A stretch of 64,000 nucleotides of DNA from an uncultured Pelagibacteraceae bacterium (GTDB lineage Bacteria > Pseudomonadota > Alphaproteobacteria > Pelagibacterales > Pelagibacteraceae), in the NCBI GenBank assembly GCA_902517495.1, contig CABYCO010000001.1, positions 92,275-156,274 on the forward strand, read 5' to 3'. Of the stretch, positions 33,738 through 43,978 are shown one piece after another. The notes beneath the pieces were generated by a model that ran no database searches, was not told where the DNA came from, and saw only the letters and a program-made list of their open reading frames with translations. How positions within the stretch are numbered: the first letter of the stretch is position 1; every line of letters starts with the position of its first letter. The translations under genes were made by a program, and so were the position numbers.

Positions 33738-34401
33738 AGCGCATATATTGATTGTAGATGATGACGACAGAATTAGAAACCTAGTAAAGGAATACTTAAA
33801 TCAAAATGATTATCTTGTTTCAACCGCCAAAGACTCAAACGATGCTTATGAAAAAACTAAAATTATAAAATTTGATTTAATAGTATTAGATATAATGATG
33901 CCAGGAAAAACTGGATTAGAATTTACTCAAGACTATAAAAATAAAATTGATACACCAATTTTACTGTTAACTGCCAGAGGAGAGCCATCTGAAAGAATTG
34001 AAGGACTAGAAGTAGGTGCCGATGATTATTTAACAAAACCTTTCGAACCAAAAGAATTAATTTTAAGAATAAATAATATTTTAAATAAAACTAAATCCTT
34101 AGAAATTAAGAGAGTTATCGAATTTGGTAATATAAAAATAGACCTGAAAAAACTATTTATCTATAAAAATGACCAAAGACTAAAAATTAATAATACCGAA
34201 AAACTAATTTTAGAAAAAATGATAAATTCTCCTGGTAAAATCTTTAAAAGAGAGGAGATTACAAGTTTAATAGATTTAAATAAGGAAAGATCGATCGACG
34301 TTATAGTAACAAGACTAAGAAAAAAAATTGAAGAAACTCCTAAAAGCCCTAAATACTTACAAACAATAAGAGGAGAGGGATATGTCCTTTGGATTGAATA
34401 G
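33724..34401 (+). CDS. OmpR-family response regulator, PetR-like
   Basis: Two-component response regulator with a receiver domain (acidic pocket IVDDDDRIR, phospho-Asp at about residue 56 in LIVLDIMMPG, LTARGE, conserved Lys in DYLTKPF) and a C-terminal winged helix ending in LQTIRGEGYVLWI. I start at the ATG at 33724 because upstream residues do not belong to the receiver fold. About 225 residues. Flanked by the MarR gene and a sensor kinase, both overlapping it, so all three are probably co-translated. Confidence 0.9.
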   Translation: MKKFKAHILIVDDDDRIRNLVKEYLNQNDYLVSTAKDSNDAYEKTKIIKFDLIVLDIMMPGKTGLEFTQDYKNKIDTPILLLTARGEPSERIEGLEVGADDYLTKPFEPKELILRINNILNKTKSLEIKRVIEFGNIKIDLKKLFIYKNDQRLKINNTEKLILEKMINSPGKIFKREEITSLIDLNKERSIDVIVTRLRKKIEETPKSPKYLQTIRGEGYVLWIE

Positions 34402-35698
34402 ATTTTTAAAAAACATTTTGCCCAAGAGATTATTCTATAGAGGTTTATTAATTGTAGCAGTCCCAATAGTGATATTACAAATCACTATATCTCTAGTTTT
34501 TTTTGATAGTTTGTGGATTAAAACAAATAAAGGTTTAACAAGAGCCCTGGTAAGCGAAATAGTTACTATTATAGATATTTATGATAATGAGAATGAGTAT
34601 AATAAAAAAATAGTTACCGACCTTTACAATAAAAATTTTAGCTTTTCAGTTAGATTTTTAGATAATGAAAAACTACCAGATATAAAAGTAGAAAGATGGT
34701 TTAGTCCAATGGATCGAACATTGAGAAGAGAATTGAAACCTAAAATTGGTAAACATTGGTTTAATACTATTTCATATAAGGAAGTCGTAGATTTAAGAAT
34801 AAAATTTCGAGATGGAGTTTTGCAAATATTCTTTCCAAAGGAAAGAATACAAGTATCTTCTATTAGAATATTTGCTTTTTGGATAACTGTTCCTGCTATT
34901 TTAATGATAACAGTGGCTATGATTTTTTTAAAAAACCAAACAAGACCAATTACTAAACTAGCCCAAGCATCTGAAAGATTTGGCAGAGGTGAAGATATTG
35001 AGGAGTTTAGACCATCTGGGGCATTAGAGATAAGAAAAGCTGGTCTTGAATTTGAAAAAATGAGAAAAAGAATTCTAAGACATTTAAACCAAAGATCTGA
35101 AATGTTATCTGGCATCAGTCATGATTTGAGAACACCGCTTACGAGAATAAAACTACAGCTTGCTGTTATTAAGGATAAAAATCTATCAGAAAAAATCTCA
35201 AAGGATGTTGACGAGATGGAAAAAATGCTCAATGAATACTTACAATTTACTAGTACTGGTGCCAAAGATAAAACTGAAACTTTTGATATCTCAGAACTTG
35301 TAGATGAGATAATTCTTAAATATGAAAATGATAATATTGAAAAAAAAATAAAAAAAAAGACATATTTCAATGGAAGGAAAAATTTAATTACAAGATGCAT
35401 AAATAACTTATTAGATAACTCTGTTAGATATGCAGAAAAAATATTAGTAAATTTAGAAAAAAAAAATTCAACTATTCTCATATCTGTTGATGATGATGGC
35501 CCTGGTGTAGATAAATCAGAGTTTCAAAATATTACTAAACCATTTTATAAAATAGACAAAAGTAGGTCTGATTCTAAATCAAGTGTCGGCTTAGGATTAT
35601 CAATTTCATCTGATATTATAAGATCTCATGGAGGGGATATTAAATTTTATAAATCAAAATTAGGTGGGTTAAAGGTAATTATTTCTTTACCTTACTAG
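34382..35698 (+). CDS. Sensor histidine kinase (EnvZ-type)
   Basis: Inner-membrane sensor kinase, likely partner of the preceding regulator. Two membrane segments (about residues 20-41 and 161-183) frame a periplasmic domain of about 120 residues; a HAMP-like stretch follows, then the H-box with His247 (GISHDLRTPLTRIK), the N-box (CINNLLDNSVRYA), DDGPGVDKSEF and GLGLSISSDII. Length 438. It overlaps the regulator gene by 20 bases and its tail overlaps the convergent ubiK-like gene by 20 bases. The stimulus is unknown. Confidence 0.9.
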   Translation: MSFGLNRFLKNILPKRLFYRGLLIVAVPIVILQITISLVFFDSLWIKTNKGLTRALVSEIVTIIDIYDNENEYNKKIVTDLYNKNFSFSVRFLDNEKLPDIKVERWFSPMDRTLRRELKPKIGKHWFNTISYKEVVDLRIKFRDGVLQIFFPKERIQVSSIRIFAFWITVPAILMITVAMIFLKNQTRPITKLAQASERFGRGEDIEEFRPSGALEIRKAGLEFEKMRKRILRHLNQRSEMLSGISHDLRTPLTRIKLQLAVIKDKNLSEKISKDVDEMEKMLNEYLQFTSTGAKDKTETFDISELVDEIILKYENDNIEKKIKKKTYFNGRKNLITRCINNLLDNSVRYAEKILVNLEKKNSTILISVDDDGPGVDKSEFQNITKPFYKIDKSRSDSKSSVGLGLSISSDIIRSHGGDIKFYKSKLGGLKVIISLPY

Positions 35699-35921
35699 TT
35701 TTTTTTCTTTTTTTTTTCTCTTCTAGTTTTTTTTCAAGATTACTAATTCTCCTATTTAAAACATCAACTTCTTCCTTGCTCGCTAGTTTCATTTTAAATA
35801 CAATTTCATCTCTCTTGGATTTTAGTATTGAGATTATCTCATCTGATACATCCTTGTAATTAATCAAACCTTGTTCAATTAGTTTTGCAAATTTATCGAA
35901 TACGAATCTTGATTTTGACAT
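35679..35921 (-). CDS. ubiK: UbiK-like BMFP coiled-coil accessory factor
   Basis: Small BMFP-domain protein; UbiK in E. coli assists ubiquinone biosynthesis with UbiJ. The 80-residue product has the helical N-terminal half (FDKFAKLIEQG), VFKMKLASKEEVDVLNRRI and a leucine-zipper-like C-terminus rich in Lys, matching the BMFP pattern. Its 3' end lies within the end of the kinase gene on the opposite strand. Divergent from lgt. Confidence 0.75.
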   Translation of the reverse strand: MSKSRFVFDKFAKLIEQGLINYKDVSDEIISILKSKRDEIVFKMKLASKEEVDVLNRRISNLEKKLEEKKKRKKTSKVKK

Positions 35922-35971
35922 AATAATTATTTATTAAAATTATATTTAATAGCTTATAATAAAATTTACAA

Positions 35972-36757
35972 ATGTTTACCAATAATTTTGACCCAGTAGC
36001 TTTTGAAATATTCTCTTTAAGCATTAGATGGTACTCACTTGCATACATATTTGGGATTATCTTCGGATGGTTATATTGTAAAAAAATTTTAATTAAAGAC
36101 GATATAATTCAGAAATTGTTTGATGATTATATTTCGTATTTGATAATAGGAATTATAATTGGTGGAAGATTAGGATATGTAATTTTTTATAATTTTCCCT
36201 ATTTTCTAAATAACCCAGTGGAAATTTTTATGATTTGGAATGGTGGAATGTCATTTCATGGTGGCTTGATAGGTGTCATTATTTCCAGCTATTTTTTTTC
36301 AAACAAAAATAAGAAGGATATTTATATTTTTTTAGATTTAGTATCTATTACAGCACCTATAGGAATTTTATTTGGTAGGATTTCAAACTTTATAAATGGA
36401 GAATTAGTTGGAAAAGTTACAAATTCTAATTGGGGAGTTTTTTTTATAAACTACGATGATAAATTAAGACATCCTTCACAATTATATGAAGCATTATTCG
36501 AAGGAGTTATTTTATTTATTTTAATGAATTTAATTTTTTTTAATAAAAATTATAAAATCAGAACTTGCTCTTACATGTTCTTAATACTTTATGGATGTTT
36601 TAGAATTATCTCTGAAATTTTTAGAGAACCAGATATACAAATTGGATATTTATTTGGACATGTTAGTATGGGAATACTTTTAAGTATCATAATGATTTTA
36701 ATTGGGTTTTTAATTTATTTTAAAAGAAATGATGAAACTAAATATCAAAAAATTTAA
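35972..36757 (+). CDS. lgt: Prolipoprotein diacylglyceryl transferase
   Basis: Inner-membrane enzyme that attaches diacylglycerol to the lipobox cysteine of prolipoproteins. The 261-residue product has multiple membrane segments, the N-terminal signature IRWYSLAYIFG, GGRLGYVIFYN, WNGGMSFHGGLIG and the Lgt signature GRISNFINGELVGK. Length is typical. Overlaps the next gene by 29 bases. Confidence 0.95.
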   Translation: MFTNNFDPVAFEIFSLSIRWYSLAYIFGIIFGWLYCKKILIKDDIIQKLFDDYISYLIIGIIIGGRLGYVIFYNFPYFLNNPVEIFMIWNGGMSFHGGLIGVIISSYFFSNKNKKDIYIFLDLVSITAPIGILFGRISNFINGELVGKVTNSNWGVFFINYDDKLRHPSQLYEALFEGVILFILMNLIFFNKNYKIRTCSYMFLILYGCFRIISEIFREPDIQIGYLFGHVSMGILLSIIMILIGFLIYFKRNDETKYQKI

Positions 36758-37811
36758 AATTACTTCAAAAAAACCTTTGCCTGTTGACGATTTTATTGAA
36801 AAAATTCTATATGAGCCTAAGGCAGGTTATTACTCTAGTAAAGATCCATTTGGTAAAAATGGAGACTTTATAACATCCCCTACTATATCAAACCTATTCT
36901 CAGAGATAGTGGGTATATGGTTGGTTTCTGCCTGGGAAAAAATGAGTAAACCTAAAATATTTAATTTCGTAGAACTTGGACCGGGCGATGGAAGCTTAAC
37001 AAAAGTTATAATTAATACTCTAAAAAAATTTCCTGAATTAAATAAAGCTATAAAAATTCACCTATATGAGAAAAGTATATTTTTACAAAAATTACAAAAG
37101 CAAAATATAAATAATAGATACGTTAAATGGATTAAAAACTTTAACTCAATAAAAAAAGGACCAGTTATTTTTTTTGGAAATGAATTTTTTGATGCAATAC
37201 CAATTAAACAGTTTTCTAATGCAAATAATGAATTATTTGAGAAATGTTATGTAGTGAAAAACAAAATTTATATTATTGAAAAGTTCATAAGAAGCAGCAA
37301 GAAAGACAAAGCTCAAATTAAGACATTTGAGACATTAAAAAAACTCAAATTTATTGAATTTCCCAAAAAAGGATTTTTGGAGTTACATCCTATAATGAAA
37401 AAAATTTCCAAGCTTTCTGGTGGTATTTTACTTATAGATTATGGCTATTTGAATAGTAATAACTCAAGTACCATACAGGCAGTAATGCATAACAAAAAAA
37501 TCTCAACTAAAGTAATGTTAAGTAATCTTGGCAAGGCGGATGTAACTTCACTTGTAAATTTTAATTTATTAAAAGAGTTTTTCGTTAAAAATAATCTTAA
37601 AGTTAAAAAAATAGTTACTCAAAAATTTTTTTTAGAAAGAATGGGTATAATTGAAAGAGCCCAGTTTCTGGAAAAAAAAATGACTAATAAACAAAGGAAA
37701 TACATGGCAGATACTTTAACTCGGCTTCTTGAAGAAAAACAAATGGGCAGCCTTTTCAAAGTAATTTTTGGATACAAAAATGAAAATAATGATTTTTTTG
37801 GATTTGAATAA
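36729..37811 (+). CDS. MidA/NDUFAF7 family SAM-dependent methyltransferase
   Basis: Class I SAM-dependent protein methyltransferase family; mitochondrial NDUFAF7 methylates an arginine of complex I, and the bacterial target is not known. Blocks include LYEPKAGYYSSKDPFGKNGD, FITSPTISNLFSEIVGIW, the SAM site FVELGPGDGSL, FFGNEFFDAIPIKQF and ILLIDYGY. Length 360 is typical. Two ATGs lie in tandem at 36729 and 36732. The stop overlaps the next ATG by 1 base. Confidence 0.88.
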   Translation: MMKLNIKKFKITSKKPLPVDDFIEKILYEPKAGYYSSKDPFGKNGDFITSPTISNLFSEIVGIWLVSAWEKMSKPKIFNFVELGPGDGSLTKVIINTLKKFPELNKAIKIHLYEKSIFLQKLQKQNINNRYVKWIKNFNSIKKGPVIFFGNEFFDAIPIKQFSNANNELFEKCYVVKNKIYIIEKFIRSSKKDKAQIKTFETLKKLKFIEFPKKGFLELHPIMKKISKLSGGILLIDYGYLNSNNSSTIQAVMHNKKISTKVMLSNLGKADVTSLVNFNLLKEFFVKNNLKVKKIVTQKFFLERMGIIERAQFLEKKMTNKQRKYMADTLTRLLEEKQMGSLFKVIFGYKNENNDFFGFE

Positions 37812-38563
37812 TGTTTAAGTCAAAAAAACTTATAAAATTCAAAAAAATAAGACATGGTTTTTTTAATCGAAAAGGTGGCTTCTCAAAAGGCATATATGAA
37901 GGTTTAAATTGTGGTCTAGGATCTAAAGATAAGCTTAAAGATGTTAAGAAAAATATTGAAAAAGTTTGCAAAAAAATTGGTTGTAATAAAAACAACCTTA
38001 TTTTGTTAAATCAAACTCATAGTAATATTGTTCATAAAGTAAACAAAATTCAAAAAAAAAAATTAAAGGGAGATTCATTAATAACCAATAAAGAAGGTGT
38101 TGCCTTGGGAATTTTAACAGCTGATTGTGCACCTATTTTTATATATGACCCAGTTAATAATTTAATTAGTGCTCTTCATGCAGGATGGAAAGGTGCTTAT
38201 AAAAAAATTATAACTACTACTCTTAAAAAACTTGCTTCAGAAGGTAGTAATTTTAAAGACTTAATTGCAATAATTGGTCCTTGTATACACAAGAGAAACT
38301 ACGAGGTAAGAAATGATTTCTTTAATAAATTTATTAAAAAAGAGGAGTCTAATAAAAAGTTTTTTAATATAAAAAATAACAAAATATATTTCAGTCTAAA
38401 CTATTATATAAAAGATGAGTTTTTGAAATTGGGGGTAAAAAACATTGAAATTATCAAAAAAGATACATATTTATTAAATAACAACTTTTTCAGTGCTAGG
38501 AGATCGATTAGAAATAAATTAAATGATTATGGTAGAAATATTTCTGTAATTATGATTAAATAA
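37811..38563 (+). CDS. pgeF: Peptidoglycan editing factor PgeF (YfiH family)
   Basis: Multicopper-oxidase-like fold protein; YfiH/PgeF family members act as purine nucleoside phosphorylases or laccases and in E. coli prevent misincorporated stem peptides. The metal-binding pattern is intact: LNQTHSNIV with a His, [12 protein letters not shown] with a Cys, [12 protein letters not shown] with a His, and [13 protein letters not shown]. Length 250 is typical. It lies between midA and prs on the same strand. Confidence 0.88.
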   Translation: MFKSKKLIKFKKIRHGFFNRKGGFSKGIYEGLNCGLGSKDKLKDVKKNIEKVCKKIGCNKNNLILLNQTHSNIVHKVNKIQKKKLKGDSLITNKEGVALGILTADCAPIFIYDPVNNLISALHAGWKGAYKKIITTTLKKLASEGSNFKDLIAIIGPCIHKRNYEVRNDFFNKFIKKEESNKKFFNIKNNKIYFSLNYYIKDEFLKLGVKNIEIIKKDTYLLNNNFFSARRSIRNKLNDYGRNISVIMIK

Positions 38564-38577
38564 GAGATTCTCAAAAA

Positions 38578-39510
38578 ATGAAGATTCTCACTGGAAATAG
38601 CAATAAACAGCTAAGTAATAAAATTTCAAAAAATCTAAAAAATAAATTAGTAAATACCAGTATTAGAAAATTTGCAGACGGTGAAATCTATATTGAAATT
38701 AATGAAAATATAAGAGGTAACAGTATTTTTATAATTCAATCAGTGTCCTCGCCGGCAAATGATAATTTAATGGAGTTGCTTCTTTGTATAGATGCACTAA
38801 AAAGATCATCTGCAAAAAATATTACTGCAGTAATTCCATATTTTGGATATGCCAGACAAGATCGTAAGGTTGTTCCACGAACTTCTATTTCTGCAAAACT
38901 AGTCTCAAACTTAATTACAAATGCAGGAGCTGACAGAGTGGTAACAGTGGATTTACATGCAGGACAAATTCAAGGTTTTTTTGATATCCCAGTTGATAAC
39001 CTTTTTGCTACCCCAATCTTTGCAAAGCACATTAAAAGGAAAATTAAAAGTAATAATATAATTTGTGTTGCACCTGATGTTGGAGGAGTTGAAAGAGCAA
39101 GAGCTTTAGGAAAAAAATTAGACGTCGGTCTAGCAATAGTTGATAAAAGGAGGCCCAGTCCTGGAAAGTCACAAGTTATGAATGTCATCGGAAATGTTAA
39201 AAACAAAATTTGCATTTTAACTGATGATATAATTGATTCAGGAGGAACAATTGTTAATGCAGCTGACGCTTTATTAAAAAGAGGTGCAAAGGAAGTTCAT
39301 GTATATGCAACTCATGGTGTTTTTAGCGGTGATGCAGTTAAAAAGATAAAAAATTCAAAAATTAAAAATTTAGTTATTACTGATAGTATAGACAGTTCAG
39401 ACAAATTAAAAAAAGTAATAAATATTGAAGTATTATCAATATCAATATTATTGGCTGAGGCTATTAAAAGGATTTCTAATTCAACATCTGTTTCAGATCT
39501 ATTCAAATAA
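38578..39510 (+). CDS. prs: Ribose-phosphate pyrophosphokinase
   Basis: Makes PRPP from ribose 5-phosphate and ATP for nucleotides, His and Trp. N-terminal [25 protein letters not shown], the signature [20 protein letters not shown] (short form [11 protein letters not shown]) and the PRPP loop [16 protein letters not shown] are all present. Length 310 is typical. Confidence 0.96.
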   Translation: MKILTGNSNKQLSNKISKNLKNKLVNTSIRKFADGEIYIEINENIRGNSIFIIQSVSSPANDNLMELLLCIDALKRSSAKNITAVIPYFGYARQDRKVVPRTSISAKLVSNLITNAGADRVVTVDLHAGQIQGFFDIPVDNLFATPIFAKHIKRKIKSNNIICVAPDVGGVERARALGKKLDVGLAIVDKRRPSPGKSQVMNVIGNVKNKICILTDDIIDSGGTIVNAADALLKRGAKEVHVYATHGVFSGDAVKKIKNSKIKNLVITDSIDSSDKLKKVINIEVLSISILLAEAIKRISNSTSVSDLFK

Positions 39511-39552
39511 AACTTGTAAAATCGGCAAACTTCGGTTAAAAACCAGCTTTTT

Positions 39553-40269
39553 ATGAGCACAATACAAGCAACAATTAGAGAAACAAAAACTAAAGGCCAG
39601 GTGCACGACCTAAGGAGCAAAGGTAATGTTCCAGGTATAGTTTATGGTGGAGAGCAGCCAAATGAAAAAATTTCAATTACAACTAAAGAGTTAAAAAATT
39701 TAATAAATAAAGAAAATTTTTTATCTAACGTAATTTCTATTAGTTTAGATGGTAAAGAACAAAAAGTTTTAACAAGAAATATTGCTTTTGATACTGTCAC
39801 TGATGAGCCTATTCATTTCGACTTAATGAGAATTGTTAAAGGTGGAAAAATTATTTTAGAAATACCTGTGAAATTTATAAACAATGAACTATCACCAGGA
39901 CTTAAACGTGGAGGAGTACTAAATATTGTAAGACGTAAGGTAGAATTAAAATGTCCCGCAGAAAATATTCCAACTGAGCTTGTTGTAGATTTAGAAGGTT
40001 TAGATATTGGTACAAGTATAAAAATTTCTTCAATTAATTTACCTGAAAATGTTACGCCTACGATTCAAGGTAGAGACTTCGTGATTGCAACAGTTGCTGC
40101 ACCTACGGTAGTTAAAGAACCAGAAAAACCAGCGGAGGTAGCTGAAGGTGAGGCTTCAGAAGGAGCAGAAGCAGCTGCTGAAGGTGGTGACAAAACTTCA
40201 ACTGATAGTGATAAGGCTGAGGGCGAGAAAACTAAAGAAGAAGATAAATCTTCATCAGACAAAAAATAA
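39553..40269 (+). CDS. rplY: 50S ribosomal protein L25 (Ctc/TL5 long form)
   Basis: Binds 5S rRNA in the large subunit. The N-terminal L25 domain (ATIRETKTKGQVHDLRSKG, VPGIVYGGEQ, HFDLMRI) is followed by the TL5-type beta domain (VPVKF-like IPVKFINNELSPG) to about residue 185. The last 45-50 residues are an Ala/Glu/Ser/Asp/Lys-rich low-complexity tail. Length 238. pth follows, as in many bacteria. Confidence 0.93.
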   Translation: MSTIQATIRETKTKGQVHDLRSKGNVPGIVYGGEQPNEKISITTKELKNLINKENFLSNVISISLDGKEQKVLTRNIAFDTVTDEPIHFDLMRIVKGGKIILEIPVKFINNELSPGLKRGGVLNIVRRKVELKCPAENIPTELVVDLEGLDIGTSIKISSINLPENVTPTIQGRDFVIATVAAPTVVKEPEKPAEVAEGEASEGAEAAAEGGDKTSTDSDKAEGEKTKEEDKSSSDKK

Positions 40270-40305
40270 TAAATAGTGAAATTTTTTTTCCAAATCTAAT
40301 TTGAT

Positions 40306-40866
40306 ATGTTGTTACTTGTTGGTTTAGGAAATCCGACTCCAAATAGTCAAAATAATAGACATAACATTGGTTTTAAGATTGTAGATGCAATTAACCAAAA
40401 ATTTGGATTGTCTAAACAAAAACCAAAATTTAAGGGATTATTAACTACTGGAAATATTGGTGATAAGAAAATATATGCAATTAAACCTCTCACATTTATG
40501 AATAATTCAGGAATTTGTATTAGAGAACTACTTGAATACTTCAAAATAGATGCAGAAGATGTGATTGTATTCCATGATGACCTTGATATTGAATTTGGAA
40601 AAATTAAAGCAAAGTTTGGTGGATCAAGTGCAGGTCATAACGGCATCGCATCAATTGACAAGTTTATAGGTAAGGAATATTCAAGAGTTCGTATTGGCAT
40701 AGGAAAGCCAGAAAATAAAATACCTGTCTCTGATTATGTACTAAACGACTTTAATGAGGATGAACAAGTTCATTTGGACTCGATAACAAATAATATAATT
40801 GAGTCTCTAACTATCTTGATTGATAAAAAATTAGACTTATTTTCTAGCACTGTTAACAATAATTAA
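40306..40866 (+). CDS. pth: Peptidyl-tRNA hydrolase
   Basis: Recycles peptidyl-tRNA dropped from ribosomes. N-terminal LLVGLGNPTPNSQNNRHNIG holds the catalytic His (about residue 19), KPLTFMNNSG and FHDDLDIEFGKIK hold other conserved residues including the catalytic Asp, and GHNGIASIDKFIG follows. Length 186. Its stop abuts the ychF ATG. Confidence 0.95.
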   Translation: MLLLVGLGNPTPNSQNNRHNIGFKIVDAINQKFGLSKQKPKFKGLLTTGNIGDKKIYAIKPLTFMNNSGICIRELLEYFKIDAEDVIVFHDDLDIEFGKIKAKFGGSSAGHNGIASIDKFIGKEYSRVRIGIGKPENKIPVSDYVLNDFNEDEQVHLDSITNNIIESLTILIDKKLDLFSSTVNNN

Positions 40867-41943
40867 ATGGGTTTTAAATGTGGAATCGTTGGATTGCCAA
40901 ATGTTGGTAAGTCTACATTATTTAACGCTTTAACAAACTCAAACAAAGCGCAAGCAGAAAATTTTCCCTTTTGTACAATTGATCCAAATATTGGCATTGT
41001 AGTAGTTCCGGATGAAAGACTTGATAAACTAGCTGAAATTTCGATTTCAAAAAAAAAAATTAACACTACAATCTCATTTGTTGATATTGCGGGTCTTGTT
41101 CAAGGAGCCTCCAAAGGGGAAGGATTAGGTAACAAATTCTTATCTCATATTAGAGAAGTTGATGCCATTATCCATATGATTAGATGTTTCGATTCAGATG
41201 ATATTCAAAATGTTAACCCTAGTGTTGATCCTGTAAGAGATTTAGAAATTATTGAAACCGAAATGAAGTTAGCTGATTTAGAGTCAATTCAAAAGAGACT
41301 TGATAAAAAAAATAAAAAAAATGTTGATATTGAAGAGCTTAAATTACTAGAGGTAGCCCAAAAGATAATAGATGAGGATGGAGATTTAACATTGATCACA
41401 AATGAATTTGATCAAAAACTTTTAAAAAATAGTGGACTTCTTAGTACTAAACCAAAACTATACGTATGTAATGTAGATGAGGAGAGTATTAAGTCAGGTA
41501 ACAAATATACCGAGGACTTTATAAAAAAATTTGATGAAAAAAACACATTGGTAATTTCTGCAGATATAGAAAATCAAATAAACCAATTAGAGGACGAAAA
41601 TGAAAAAAAAAATTATATGAAAATGATCAATATGTCAGAGACAGGACTTAATTCATTAATAGGAAAAGGATACGAACTTTTATCCTTGAAAACTTTTTTT
41701 ACATCTGGACCAGAGGAGACTAGAGCCTGGACTATTACAAAGGAATCTACAGCACCAAATGCTGCTGGAGAAATTCATTCTGACTTTGAGAAAGGATTTA
41801 TTAGGGCTGAAACAATTTCATACGAGGATTTTTTAGGAAATCAAGGTTGGGTAAAATCTAAGGAAGCAGGAAAAATGAGATTAGAGGGTAAAGAATATAT
41901 TGTGAAAGACGGAGATATTTTAAACTTTCGTTTCAATACGTGA
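40867..41943 (+). CDS. ychF: Redox-regulated ATPase/GTPase YchF (Obg family)
   Basis: Obg-related P-loop NTPase that binds ribosomes and prefers ATP. GIVGLPNVGKSTLFNALT is the Walker A, DIAGLVQGASKGEGLGNKFL the G3 region, and a C-terminal TGS domain (LKTFFTSGPEETRAWT to [14 protein letters not shown] [13 protein letters not shown]) is complete. Length 358 is typical. Starts immediately after pth. Its 3' end overlaps convergent petC by 24 bases. Confidence 0.95.
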   Translation: MGFKCGIVGLPNVGKSTLFNALTNSNKAQAENFPFCTIDPNIGIVVVPDERLDKLAEISISKKKINTTISFVDIAGLVQGASKGEGLGNKFLSHIREVDAIIHMIRCFDSDDIQNVNPSVDPVRDLEIIETEMKLADLESIQKRLDKKNKKNVDIEELKLLEVAQKIIDEDGDLTLITNEFDQKLLKNSGLLSTKPKLYVCNVDEESIKSGNKYTEDFIKKFDEKNTLVISADIENQINQLEDENEKKNYMKMINMSETGLNSLIGKGYELLSLKTFFTSGPEETRAWTITKESTAPNAAGEIHSDFEKGFIRAETISYEDFLGNQGWVKSKEAGKMRLEGKEYIVKDGDILNFRFNT

Positions 41944-42705
41944 CCAGATTTTTTTCATACTGAAGTAAACTAAAATAGTCAAAACTGACAAATATATGAT
42001 CACTCTGAAACCTAGTTTGTGTCTAGTTTCTAAATGTGGTTCAGCTGTCCACTGTAAAAAAGTGGTTACATCTTTAGCCATTTGATCTACAGATGCTTTT
42101 GTTCCATCTGAATACTCTACAATGTCATCATCTAGAGGAGATGACATTTTAATTTTGTTACCATACATATATTTGTTATAATAAACACCATCATCAAGTT
42201 CCATACCTGCTGGTGGCTCATCATAGCCCATTAAAACAGAATAAATATAATTTGCTCCTCCACTTCTAGCTTTTACTAACACTGACATATCTGGAGGATA
42301 TGCACCACCATTAGCTGCAATTGCTTCCTGAACATTTGCATAAGGCATTACAAATTTGTCTGATAATTTAGCTGGTCTCTCAAACATTTCACCATCACTA
42401 TTTGGTCCATCTGTTACTTCAAAATTTGAGGCAATTGCTTTAGCCTCAAGTTCTGTAAACTCTGGTCCACCTTTTTCAGCTAAGTTTCTATAACTTAAAT
42501 GTTTAAGTGAATGGCAAGAAGCACAAACTTCAGTATAAACTTGATATCCTCTTTGCAAAGATGCTCTATCAAATTTACCAAAGAAACTTTTAAAAGACCA
42601 ATCTACTTCTAATAGGTCATGCTGTTCTCCAGCTGCATTAACTTTTGTAAAAAATAAAGAGGAAACTAAAATGAAAAAAAAAGATAATCTTATTAAGTTT
42701 CTCAC
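41920..42705 (-). CDS. petC: Cytochrome c1 (bc1 complex)
   Basis: Haem c subunit of the ubiquinol-cytochrome c oxidoreductase. A signal peptide (residues 1-24, cut near VNA) is followed by the haem motif CASCH at 61-65, the downstream Met-containing axial region ([13 protein letters not shown]) and one C-terminal membrane anchor ([16 protein letters not shown]) with a short basic tail. Length 261. Its start overlaps the petB stop by 4 bases. Confidence 0.95.
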   Translation of the reverse strand: MRNLIRLSFFFILVSSLFFTKVNAAGEQHDLLEVDWSFKSFFGKFDRASLQRGYQVYTEVCASCHSLKHLSYRNLAEKGGPEFTELEAKAIASNFEVTDGPNSDGEMFERPAKLSDKFVMPYANVQEAIAANGGAYPPDMSVLVKARSGGANYIYSVLMGYDEPPAGMELDDGVYYNKYMYGNKIKMSSPLDDDIVEYSDGTKASVDQMAKDVTTFLQWTAEPHLETRHKLGFRVIIYLSVLTILVYFSMKKIWSRIETKV

Positions 42706-43970
42706 AGTTTTTCTTTATAATTAAAATTATTTTTAGCCATTGCCATATCTGGTGATCCACCTAATATTGGTTCAGTTATACTTAGTGGTAATGGGGTAGT
42801 TTTTTCTTTAAAACCTAAAAATGGAAGAATTATTAAGAAATGAGCAAAATAATAGGCCGTAGCTACTCTTGCTATCAATAAGTATATCCCCTCTGCTGGC
42901 ATAGCACCTACGTACCCAAGTATCAAAACATCAGCAACTAAAAACCAATAGAACTGTTTGTAAATAGGTCTAAACACTGTTGATCTTACTTTTGATGTAT
43001 CCAGCCAAGGTAAAATCACTAGTACAAAGATAGCCATAAACATAGCTATTATTCCTAGCAACTTATCTGGGACTGATCTTAATATTGCATAAAATGGTAA
43101 CAGATACCATTCAGGAACAATGTGTGCAGGTGTAACTAGTGGGTTTGCTTCAATATAATTATCTGCATGACCTAAAATATTAGGTGAAAAGAATACAAAG
43201 AATGCAAATATTAATAAAAATATTAAAAGCGCAAATGCATCTTTTATAACTATGTATGGGTGGAAGGGAACAGTATCTTTAGATGGTTTTTTTATGTCTA
43301 TACCAATAGGATTATTGTTTCCAGGAACGTGTAGTGCCCATATGTGAAGAACTACTAATCCTAAAATTAAAAAAGGAAACAGGTAGTGTAAACTAAAAAA
43401 TCTTGTCAGAGTTGGGTTGTCTACTGAATAACCTCCCCACAGCCAATTCGTAATACTTTCTCCAACAAGCGGGATAGCACTAAATAAATTTGTTATTACA
43501 GTTGCACCCCAAAAACTCATTTGTCCCCATGGAAGAACATATCCCATAAATGCAGTTGCCATCATAAGGAAATAAATTAGCATACCTATAATCCAAATAA
43601 CTTCTCTTGGAGATTTGTATGAGCCATAATACAAGGATCTAAATATGTGAATATAAACAGCTAAGAAGAACATTGATGCTCCATTTGCATGCACATATCT
43701 AATTAACCAGCCATAATTTACATCTCTCATTATATGTTCTACACTTTGAAAAGCTAAGTCAGCATGAGCTACATAATGCATTCCCAAAACAATTCCTGTA
43801 ATTATTTGAGTAATTAAGCAAAAAGTAAGAATTCCTCCAAATGTCCACCAGTAATTTAAATTTTTTGGCGTAGGGTAATCTGTTAAATGATTTGCAAGTG
43901 TTAATAGTGGAAGTCTATCATTAAACCATTTTCCAACTTTTGATTTAGGTGTGTATTCGTGATCGCTCAT
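42702..43970 (-). CDS. petB: Cytochrome b (bc1 complex)
   Basis: Membrane core of the bc1 complex carrying two b haems and both quinone sites. Eight membrane spans are apparent; the Qo-site motif [14 protein letters not shown], the [19 protein letters not shown] block, and the paired haem-ligand histidines ([30 protein letters not shown]) are present. Length 422 is typical for alphaproteobacteria. Lies between petA (8 bases upstream) and petC. Confidence 0.97.
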   Translation of the reverse strand: MSDHEYTPKSKVGKWFNDRLPLLTLANHLTDYPTPKNLNYWWTFGGILTFCLITQIITGIVLGMHYVAHADLAFQSVEHIMRDVNYGWLIRYVHANGASMFFLAVYIHIFRSLYYGSYKSPREVIWIIGMLIYFLMMATAFMGYVLPWGQMSFWGATVITNLFSAIPLVGESITNWLWGGYSVDNPTLTRFFSLHYLFPFLILGLVVLHIWALHVPGNNNPIGIDIKKPSKDTVPFHPYIVIKDAFALLIFLLIFAFFVFFSPNILGHADNYIEANPLVTPAHIVPEWYLLPFYAILRSVPDKLLGIIAMFMAIFVLVILPWLDTSKVRSTVFRPIYKQFYWFLVADVLILGYVGAMPAEGIYLLIARVATAYYFAHFLIILPFLGFKEKTTPLPLSITEPILGGSPDMAMAKNNFNYKEKL

Positions 43971-43978
43971 AAAATATT

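Noticed and set aside
35695..35725. T-rich runs at gene ends as intrinsic terminators
   Set aside because: Long T runs occur everywhere in this window and no G+C-rich stem precedes them.
39312..39620. 102-codon minus-strand frame over the prs-rplY junction
   Set aside because: It crosses two conserved genes antisense and shows no family pattern.
40130..40269. Low-complexity Ala/Glu/Lys stretch as a DNA repeat or foreign insertion
   Set aside because: It is the ordinary disordered tail of long-form L25 in the same frame, with no direct repeats at the DNA level.
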